A stretch of DNA of 11,811 nt, taken from the NCBI GenBank assembly GCA_023457535.1, contig JAEWLN010000015.1, positions 1-11,811 on the forward strand. The letters are read 5' to 3'. The DNA is from Bacteroidota bacterium (GTDB lineage: Bacteria; Bacteroidota; Bacteroidia; Flavobacteriales; Flavobacteriaceae). Position 1 is the stretch's first letter. Every line of letters begins with the position of its first letter. Positions 1 through 7,200 of this stretch are shown piece by piece. Below the pieces are notes generated by a model. It did no database searches. It saw only the letters and a program-made list of their open reading frames with translations, and was not told where the DNA came from. The position numbers and the translations under genes were made by a program.

Positions 1-123
1 GCGCACCAGCGAGCTTTTGCTGAACTGCGTTTCCTTGCCTTCTTCCTCAATGATGTTGGACACAAGCAACCGCATGGCGTTGGATCCGATGTCAATGGCC
101 GCGTATTTTTTGATGTGGATCAT
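1..123 (-). CDS. ppx: Ppx/GppA family exopolyphosphatase, N-terminal fragment
   Basis: Only the first 41 codons are present; the gene starts with ATG at 123-121 and runs off the left edge. Residues 8-15 read AAIDIGSN, followed by MRLLVSNI. This is the phosphate-1 ATP-binding signature of the ASKHA fold in Ppx/GppA phosphatases, which normally begins within the first dozen residues, so the start is well supported. Family members release phosphate from the ends of polyphosphate chains, or convert pppGpp to ppGpp; the fragment cannot tell these apart. It lies downstream of ppk1 on the same strand, so synthesis and breakdown of polyphosphate appear to be encoded together. A 208-bp spacer separates them, so co-transcription is plausible but not shown. 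Confidence 0.88.
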   Translation of the reverse strand, partial: MIHIKKYAAIDIGSNAMRLLVSNIIEEEGKETQFSKSSLVR

Positions 124-331
124 TTGAAATTTGAAAAATTAGGTTTAGGGTTAATTTGGGAATTTTAAAATTTGAAAATTTGAAAATTTGGAAATTTGAA
201 AATGACCGAAACTTAAATAGGTGAACGCTTGCATTTGGGATTTGGATATTTGGAAATGACCGGAACTTAAATAGATGAACGCTTGCATTTGGAATTTGGA
301 AATGACTGGAACTGATACCCGAACGTGGTTC
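124..331. repeat. AT-rich spacer with degenerate direct repeats between ppk1 and ppx
   Basis: This non-coding spacer has two parts. Positions about 160-203 are a low-complexity run of AAATTTG/AAATTTT-type words. Positions 201-240 and 255-294 are a direct repeat of 40 bp matching at 37 positions, with core ACTTAAATAG followed by TGAACGCTTGCATTTGG. A third, truncated copy begins at 301 (AATGACTGGAACT) and then diverges. The copy starts are 54 and 46 bp apart. An open frame crosses the repeats on the minus strand, but it overlaps the 3' end of ppk1 and encodes only repeat-derived sequence. I see no strong terminator hairpin. Confidence 0.7.
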
Positions 332-2422
332 TCAACTTTCCAACCGTTTTTGATAATACTTATAGGTCTCGAGCTGCGCACGGAAAATGGGGTCTTCGCC
401 GCGCACACGGTACTTATTGTCTAGTTTTTCCGAATGATAGCGCGCCTTGACGTTGCCTTTCCATCCGGTGTCGAAATTGTCGATAAGCTCGGCCTTGACA
501 TCCGGATCGTAGAGCGGACAGGTCACCTCTACCCGTCCGTCGAGGTTGCGCGTCATAAAATCGGCAGAAGAAATAAACACTTCCGGATCGCCGTTATTGG
601 CAAAAATATACACGCGCGAATGTTCGAGATAATTGTCTACAATGCTGATCGCCTCGATGTTTTCGCTCATGCCCGGAACGCCCGGTATGAGTGAACATAT
701 CCCGCGAACCTGCAGTTGGATCCTGACCCCGGCACGGCTTGCATCGTACAGTTTGTCGATAATTTCCGTGTCGGAAAGGCTGTTCATCTTGAGTTTCATA
801 TACGCCGGGCGCCCCATGTGCGCGTTGACGATTTCGCGGTCGATGAGCTTGTAGAACTTGCTGCGCGTGTAATGCGGCGAAACGAGCAGGTGCTTGTACC
901 GGTGGATGCGGAAATTGACCTCGAAAAAATCGAAGACCTTGTCCACGTCTTTTAAAATTCCCTGGTGTGCCGTCATCAGTGTCACATCGGTGTAGACGGC
1001 CGCCGTTGACTCGTTGAAATTGCCGGTTGAAATCAGTCCGTATCGGCGCAACTTGCCGTCCTCGATGCGCTCGATCACGCATATTTTACTGTGTACTTTG
1101 AGTCCTTTAATGCCAAAAATCAGGTGGATGCCTTCGGTTTGCATCTGCTCGGCATACGAAATATTGCTCGCCTCGTCAAAGCGCGCCTGCAATTCGATCT
1201 GCACCGTAACGCGCTTGCCGTTTTTGACCGCGTTGATCAGAGAACTGATGATTTGCGAGTTTTTTGCCAGTCGGTACAACGTGATTTTGATGGCCGTTAC
1301 TTTTGGATCGAGCGCCGCCTCGCGCAAAAACCGTATCAGGTAGGAAAAACTCTGGTACGGGGCATTGACCAGGTAATCCTTTTGGCCGATCCGATCCAGG
1401 ATACTGCCTTCCAGACTCAATCCCGGCACCGGCAGCGGCTCATTTTGTTTGTACAGCAAATCGAACCTGCCCAGATTTGGAAAACTCATGTAGTCGCGCC
1501 TGTTGTGATAGCGCCCGCCGGGAATGATCGAATCGGTGGAATCGATACCCATTTTGGACAGGAAAAACTTGAGCGTGTCCTTTCCGATCGATTGGTCGTA
1601 AACAAAGCGCACGGGCTCGCCGATGAGCCTGTCTTTGACGCCTGTCGAAATTTTCTCCATCAGCGATTTGCTCTGGTCCGAATCGATGTCGAGCTGTGCG
1701 TCGCGCGTAATTTTGATCATGTGGGCCCGGACGCTCTCATAGTTGAAGATGTTGAAGATACTACTGAGATTGAACCGCACCACATCGTCTAGGAACATGA
1801 TATATTGTTTGCCGTCTGTGGTGGGCAACACTACAAAGCGGTTGATGGTTTTGGGCAGTTCGATCAGCGCATACCGCACCTGTTTTTTGGGTTTGACCAG
1901 TCCGAGCAATGATTTTTCAGACGACGGGGCCATCACCAACTTTACCGCAAGATAGCCCGAAGTGTCTTTGAGCAGCGGAAACTCGGCCAGATCGTTGAGG
2001 ATGATCGTCACCAGGGCCGGACTCACCTTTCTGATAAAATAGTCCTTGATGAACGCTTCCTGCTGCACATTAAGCTCCTTTTCGTTGACCACGAAAATAT
2101 TTTCCTGCTGCAGTTTTTGTTCGATCACGCTCAAAATGCGCAAACTTTCGGACTGCTGTTGGATCACCGTTTCAGTAATTTCTTTGAGCAATTGCTTGGC
2201 GCTGATGCCGCCGAGTTCCTTTTCGCCCGATTTACCGGAAAGGCTCAACCTGCGGATCGCGGCAAACCGCACGCGGAAAAACTCGTCGAGGTTATTGGAA
2301 AAAATACCTAAAAAACGGAGCCGGTCGAGCAACGGCACTGCGTCGTCTCCGGCTTCTTGTAATACTCTTGCGTTGAATGCCAACCAGCTTTTTTCGCGGT
2401 CAATATATCGGTTTTGTGACAC
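332..2422 (-). CDS. ppk1: Polyphosphate kinase 1
   Basis: PPK1 reversibly transfers the terminal phosphate of ATP to growing inorganic polyphosphate. The 696-residue product is full length for the family (E. coli Ppk is 688). The N-terminus shows YIDREKSWLAFN (residues 6-17) and NNLDEFFRVRFA (43-54), typical of the PPK1 N domain. The catalytic core shows GLKVHSKICVI, with H444 the expected phosphorylated histidine, GNFNE (467-471), and a second conserved histidine, H601 in LEHSRVYIF. Both histidines are offset by nine from E. coli H435 and H592. The start is GTG at 2422-2420: the codon before it is the in-frame TAA of sixA, and no other start codon lies before the conserved YIDRE motif. The gene sits directly behind sixA and ahead of ppx on the same strand. 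No truncation or missing catalytic residue is seen. Confidence 0.97.
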   Translation of the reverse strand: MSQNRYIDREKSWLAFNARVLQEAGDDAVPLLDRLRFLGIFSNNLDEFFRVRFAAIRRLSLSGKSGEKELGGISAKQLLKEITETVIQQQSESLRILSVIEQKLQQENIFVVNEKELNVQQEAFIKDYFIRKVSPALVTIILNDLAEFPLLKDTSGYLAVKLVMAPSSEKSLLGLVKPKKQVRYALIELPKTINRFVVLPTTDGKQYIMFLDDVVRFNLSSIFNIFNYESVRAHMIKITRDAQLDIDSDQSKSLMEKISTGVKDRLIGEPVRFVYDQSIGKDTLKFFLSKMGIDSTDSIIPGGRYHNRRDYMSFPNLGRFDLLYKQNEPLPVPGLSLEGSILDRIGQKDYLVNAPYQSFSYLIRFLREAALDPKVTAIKITLYRLAKNSQIISSLINAVKNGKRVTVQIELQARFDEASNISYAEQMQTEGIHLIFGIKGLKVHSKICVIERIEDGKLRRYGLISTGNFNESTAAVYTDVTLMTAHQGILKDVDKVFDFFEVNFRIHRYKHLLVSPHYTRSKFYKLIDREIVNAHMGRPAYMKLKMNSLSDTEIIDKLYDASRAGVRIQLQVRGICSLIPGVPGMSENIEAISIVDNYLEHSRVYIFANNGDPEVFISSADFMTRNLDGRVEVTCPLYDPDVKAELIDNFDTGWKGNVKARYHSEKLDNKYRVRGEDPIFRAQLETYKYYQKRLES

Positions 2423-2923
2423 TTAAGTTTGTTTTGATTCTTTTAATTGTTTGGGAAACAATGTGGCCTGTGTGCGGCCGGCATTGAGCTCGCCCCAGTT
2501 TTCCGTATCGAATTTAATCGACACAAAGCCGGACGTGGGCACATTGTCGATGTAAATATCCCCAAATTTATTAACAAAATTCGTAATGGCCTCATTGTGC
2601 CCGAAAAGAATCACATTATCGTATTGTGCCCCGAGCGAACGCACGATATGCTCGAGGTCGCGGTCATCGAATGTATAAAGTTCATCGCGAAAATTAATGT
2701 TTTCGATGGGATAGGCAACATTTTGCGCAAATATAAGCGCTGTTTCTGCCGCACGCGTAGCGGTACTGCTCCAGACGGTAAATACTTTGGGCAGGTATTC
2801 ATGGCAGTGCATGGACACCAGGTGCGCATCCTGGATTCCGCGCGCATCGAGCGGCCTGTCCTTGTCGCTTAGCGGCGCTTCCCAGCTTGACTTGGCGTGT
2901 CGCATCAATATTAAATTTTTCAT
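2423..2923 (-). CDS. sixA: SixA-like histidine phosphatase (phosphoglycerate mutase-like fold)
   Basis: A 166-residue single-domain protein of the histidine phosphatase superfamily, close in length to E. coli SixA. The N-terminus MKNLILMRHAKS carries the catalytic Arg8-His9 pair. Arg57 in SSTATRAAET, Glu81 in RDELYTF (likely proton donor) and His109 in LFGHNE complete the expected active site. SixA proteins remove phosphate from phosphohistidine on proteins; the substrate here is unknown. There is no signal peptide, so it is probably cytoplasmic. The gene starts with ATG at 2923-2921 and is the first gene of a leftward cluster. Its stop TAA directly abuts the ppk1 GTG start in the same frame, which suggests coupled translation. 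PPK1 works through a phosphohistidine, so a functional link is conceivable, but that is only inference from position. Confidence 0.88.
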   Translation of the reverse strand: MKNLILMRHAKSSWEAPLSDKDRPLDARGIQDAHLVSMHCHEYLPKVFTVWSSTATRAAETALIFAQNVAYPIENINFRDELYTFDDRDLEHIVRSLGAQYDNVILFGHNEAITNFVNKFGDIYIDNVPTSGFVSIKFDTENWGELNAGRTQATLFPKQLKESKQT

Positions 2924-3698
2924 TGTGAATGGTTTAGATGTGTTGTTGATCGACGTTCGTCTGTTTCGAAATTGTAATTTACAAAAAATATCTGCACGAT
3001 TTTTATAAAAGATAGTCCAATGTATTTGATCCGATCCAGGCTCTGATATTGTAGTTACTTTCCGCTTATTATATTGTTAAAAATGCAGTTGAACGATAAA
3101 AGAATACTTAACATCTGATTTACGGCCGTGCCAAATCAAAAAAAAATGCTAATGAATCGGTTTTACAAACTGAAACATTTCAATTAATCTTTTCAACAAA
3201 CAATAGTTAATTATTTTTGTAGTATTTTATTTTCAATATGTGTTAAATAGCGCATTTTAACCAATATTTTTGCATTTTGTCGATGTTTTTTTTGGTAGCT
3301 AAATTAATTCGTTCTAGTTTTGGCTGGTTTGATAGCGAGAAATTTTGACATTTACAAAAAAAAATCGGCGCAGTTCATCGAGTTTTGGCCTTTCTGAATT
3401 GGCTATTTGATGTGCGTGGTTGTTAAAATCCGTCAAAAAGGAATGTTAAATTTTAAGGAAACGGGTACTTGAACGAGTTTTCAGGTTATTGGTGGAAAAA
3501 ATGATAGTAAAAATGTTTATGTAGGTAATTTAGCCCAAAATAGCTTTCCTGGACGCTTTGTGCCCGGATGCGAACTCAAAAACAAAAAATGTCAAATATC
3601 AAAGAAATTAAATTTTTAATCTCATGAAAAGACAGGTCCCCAATGCATTAATTAACCAACCCGACAATGTTTTGTTGTCGCGAAAACCCCTAATTGAA
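2924..3698. other. AT-rich intergenic region between divergent transcription units
   Basis: No convincing gene is seen in about 775 bp (about 700 bp if the downstream gene starts at 3624). The sequence is much richer in A+T than its flanks and contains A and T runs, for example near 3138 and 3287. It must hold the promoters of the leftward sixA-ppk1 cluster and the rightward adhesin operon. The clearest rightward match is listed separately (3291-3322). Two further TATTTTTG words, at 3212-3219 and 3265-3272, fit the -7 consensus but lack a TTG at the right distance upstream. For the leftward cluster, the nearest candidate is a minus-strand TATTTTTTG (2990-2982), one base longer than consensus and with no well-spaced -33 element. 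Confidence 0.6.
3291..3322 (+). promoter_or_regulatory. Candidate Bacteroidetes-type promoter for the adhesin operon
   Basis: TTTG at 3291-3294 and TAGTTTTG at 3315-3322 match the Bacteroidetes primary-sigma consensus (TTTG at -33, TAnnTTTG at -7), with a 20-bp spacer, within the usual range. Transcription would start near 3329, giving a leader of roughly 300-370 nt before the first gene of the operon. It is the only -7 match I found in this spacer with a properly placed -33 partner. In AT-rich DNA such motifs arise by chance, so this remains a prediction. Confidence 0.5.
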
Positions 3699-4229
3699 AT
3701 GATGAGAAAACTACTACTATTGCTCGCTTTTGTGCTGTATGTGACAAACGGGCAGGCGCAGGAGTCCAGGATGTCCTCCGGGATTCCGGAAGTAAAAGCG
3801 TTTATCGCTTCGCTGAAAGCCGATGAGCGAACCTCCCGGACCGCTTCCCAGAACGACTTTTCACAGGCGGCCAGCGTAGAAGATCTGGTATTTAAGGCAC
3901 ACGATGCCCAATACCTGAGCGGCAACGCGGTCAAAACCTATGGAGCAAAACCGCGCCAATTGTTCACCGATGTTTCGTCGATGGGCAATCTGAACAATCC
4001 GGCCTTGCTTAAGAACAATGTCGACATTGTAACGATCCGGATTAATAGTGCGAGCGATCTGAACGCGACTATTGATTTGTCCCAGTTCTCGAGTTTTAAA
4101 AGCCTGAAGTATGTGCACATTGTTTCGACAGTACCTACCACAGCCGCTCACCTTTCAGGCAAAGTCCTCAATCAGGAGGAACGCCTTACTGTCTTCTACT
4201 CGATCCAAACCGGGGAAGGAAATCAATAA
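3699..4229 (+). CDS. Small secreted protein of unknown family, upstream partner of the giant adhesin
   Basis: I do not recognise this family. From ATG 3699 the product is 176 residues. It opens with a clear signal peptide: two Met, Arg-Lys, a hydrophobic core LLLLLAFVLYV, then GQA before Gln21, a plausible signal peptidase I site after residue 20. An in-frame ATG at 3624 would add 25 polar residues ahead of this, unusual for a signal peptide, so 3699 (or 3702) is preferred. The mature part has no cysteine, so it is not a lipoprotein. It has a Ser/Ala-rich first half and a probably beta-rich second half (for example VDIVTIRIN and LKYVHIVS). A stretch near IDLSQF..FKSLKYVHI faintly resembles one leucine-rich repeat turn; I do not claim that fold. 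The stop lies 21 bp before the adhesin start, so the two are very likely co-transcribed. It may be exported with, or bind to, the adhesin; this is inference from context only. Confidence 0.8.
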   Translation: MMRKLLLLLAFVLYVTNGQAQESRMSSGIPEVKAFIASLKADERTSRTASQNDFSQAASVEDLVFKAHDAQYLSGNAVKTYGAKPRQLFTDVSSMGNLNNPALLKNNVDIVTIRINSASDLNATIDLSQFSSFKSLKYVHIVSTVPTTAAHLSGKVLNQEERLTVFYSIQTGEGNQ

Positions 4230-4250
4230 ACATTCATAAAAGCAATCATT

Positions 4251-7200
4251 ATGAAGAATTTGTACTTATCAACGAAAAATAAATTGCAGTTCCTGATCGC
4301 GTTGGCTATCGTATTTGGTGGCCTGGTATCGGCTACTGCGCAAGTTCGGGTTGGGTTCACCCAAAGAACCTCTTCCTACACCCCGACCAAGAAGATCTAC
4401 AACATCAAAGGTAACTTTACCATGTTGGGCAACACCTGCCTGAGTCCGCAAAACTATGGCGACAATACCAACAACAATGGCCAGAACATGTTGTATGTCG
4501 ATACCGACGGCAATCCGTTCACGCTCAATTCATCTGCCGCAACACTCGTGCTGCCGATGGAGAACGGCGGCGTGCCTGAATGTTCGAACATCGTCTATGC
4601 CGGTTTGTATTGGACGGGAAAATCTTCCGCCAACACCACTTTTACGGTTTCGAAAAGCATGCCGACGGGTTCCCAGAACATCAACAGCAATTTTACGATC
4701 AACCACAACCAGAACATCAGTACGACCAATTACTCCATGTCTGTTACAAGAGGCGGCGGTTCTAACGCGCGTTACCCGATCTACACCTTCACGGGCAACG
4801 GCAATACTTACGCGTTTAGCTTTTTCAACAGCGGCAATCCGCGCGTGACGCTTTCTGTCAATGGCGGTGCGGCAACCAACGTTCCGGTAACCGTTACCGG
4901 TACTACCACATGGACCGCTACGCTGGCCACGCCTTATGTGATCAACGACGGGGCTGCGAACATCACGATCAATACGCTGATCAGAAATTCGGGCACCAAC
5001 CAAAGTACTATAGATACACAAAACAACTCTGACGCCGGCGTGAATGTATCGGGGTCAGTTCCTGTGTTTAATACCGTTACTAAAACCTATGACAAGCGCG
5101 TTATCTCGCTTAAAGGTCCGAACGCAGCAGCATATACGCAATTTACCGCCGCTACGAACGACATCTATTATCCGTCAGGAACCGATGATGACATTTACAC
5201 CGCATACACGGAGGTGACCGACTACGTCCGCACCAACGGTATCGGCCAATATTGGGCTGCTGACATGGCGCTTTTGGAAGGAAACGTCGGCGGCACCGGA
5301 TATGCCGGTGGCTGGGGAATGATCGTAGTGTACGAAAACAGCAAGATGAAATACCGCGATGTCACTATTTTTGATGGTTACGCTTATGTCAACTCGGGCA
5401 ACAGCTCAGGTTTCGACTTGCCGGTAGCCGGTTTCAACACCGTACAGGCAGGCAATGTCGGGATCAAACTGGGCGTCATGGCCTCAGAGGGTGACGTTGC
5501 TTTTACAGGGGATTATTTCCGGATCAGAAAGCTCAACTCGAGTTCTTATGCAGATTTGAGCCACAGCGGCAACAGCGCGACGAACTTCTTTAACTCGTCG
5601 ATCAACACGCCGGGTGCGCGCAATCCGCAATTGCAGAACAATACGGCCATCGACATCAGTATGTTCGACGTGCCGAACCCTTCGAATTCCGTTATCGGCA
5701 ACAGCCAGACCTCGACCAACTTCCGTTATGGGACCGATGGTGATACGTACTCGATTTTTGCCATCGCCATGGCCGTCGACGCGTACATCCCGGATACAGA
5801 CGGCGAGATTTCAGCCGTAACGATCAACGGGCAGCCTGCCGGTGCAGGTCCGTACAATGCGCTGCCGGGCCAGGACCTTGAATACAAAATCAAGATCCGC
5901 AACAGAGGAACCGAGGCGATCAACAATTACAAAATCACCGTACCGGTTCCGTACAATACGACCTATGTAGCGGGCAGCGTGGCAAGACAGGTGTTTTTCA
6001 GCCCTGCGCCGTCGCCTAACAGTATTACATACAATCCGGCCATTGGCGCCAACGGTTCGATTGTTTGGGATTTGGGCACATTGCCTGTTCCTACGACAGG
6101 ACCGGACACCGTGCTTGGCGAAATGACCTTTAAATTCAAGGTCACCACCGACTGTACTTTGCTTAAGAACACCAACTGTAACAATGCTGTTGCGGTCAAT
6201 GGAATCATCAGCGGTACGGGTGCGATCACGGGTATTGCACTGACCAACAAATCACTGATACAAGGCTACACCAACAGTGGTTCTTGTCAGGGTGTGGAAA
6301 TCGCCGCGCCGATCATTGTCAATGTCAATGCGCAGGACTTCGTGAACCTGAATTGTCAGGCCGTTCCGCCGATTACCGCATTTTACGTCTGTAATTCGGG
6401 TACGTCCATTCCGATTACCGATATTTCAGGCGGGTTCCCTGCCGGATCTACGTTCTGGAGTGCCTACCCTGTCGTAAGCGGACAAACTGTTCAATATACG
6501 ATCAACAATCCGTTTCCGGCCACCCTTGGCACATCTACTTATTATGCGATTCCGCCGGGCGTCCTCAACGGATGTTTCTTCCAGTTCACCATCACGGTTT
6601 CAACCATCACCACGCAGCCGACCACAGCCAATGTGAGCTACTGCCAGGGGGCTACTGCATCTCCGTTGACCGCGACGGCCAGCGCACAAGGCTTGAACCT
6701 GTATTTTTACGATTCCCTCAATGGCGTAGCACAAACTTCGATCACTCCATCGACGGCTACTGTCGGTCAGACTACTTATTACGTAGCCGAAGGCCAATCG
6801 CTGAGCTGTATCGGAACTAAAAAGCCAATTGTCGTAACCGTTTATGCCGTTCCGACTGCACCTGTAGTAGGCAGCGTTACCCAACCAAATTGTAGCGTGG
6901 CTACCGGGTCTGTCACTTTGGGCGGATTACCTGCCGGCAACTGGACCATTGTGCAATCCGGAACTGCCAATGCTACCTATAACGGTACGGGCAGCAATTT
7001 TGTGGTGCCAAACCTCGCCGCAGGATCTTACACTTTTACGGTAAGTGCAAACAATTGTGCCTCTGCTGCAACCACATCGGTGACGATCAATGAACAGCCA
7101 TCAACGCCTTCAGTTCCTGTAACAGGCGGCAACCAGACGGTTTGCGAGGCCTCACCTATCCAAACCATTACCGCTACAGCCACATCAAGCGATGGCGCGA

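Noticed and set aside
151..408. Minus-strand 85-codon frame covering the ppk1-ppx spacer
   Set aside because: It overlaps the end of ppk1 and its sequence simply translates the direct repeats and the AAATTTG tract; no sign of a real protein.
594..1082. Minus-strand 162-codon frame inside ppk1
   Set aside because: Out-of-frame reading of ppk1 with an Arg/His/Gln-rich composition typical of a shadow frame.
434..2426. Plus-strand open frames opposite ppk1, including one of 233 codons at 1091-1792
   Set aside because: They lie wholly opposite a full-length, motif-complete PPK1 gene, overlap one another and show no recognisable domain; they are antisense shadows.
3130..3300. A-run near 3138 and T-run near 3287, both next to TGC/GCA words, as a long hairpin or terminator
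   Set aside because: The match is mostly homopolymeric, the arms are about 130 bp apart and there is no GC-rich stem; low-complexity AT sequence explains it.
3624..3698. Upstream ATG at 3624 as the start of the small secreted protein
   Set aside because: It would place 25 mostly polar residues before the hydrophobic signal core. The ATG pair at 3699/3702 sits directly before Arg-Lys and the Leu-rich core. Kept only as an alternative.
4456..5021. Out-of-frame frames on both strands near the adhesin N-terminus (for example 4456-4848 plus, 4530-5021 minus)
   Set aside because: They overlap the continuous adhesin frame, which has a signal peptide and recognisable motifs; the alternatives are Arg/Thr- or Arg/Val-rich shadows.
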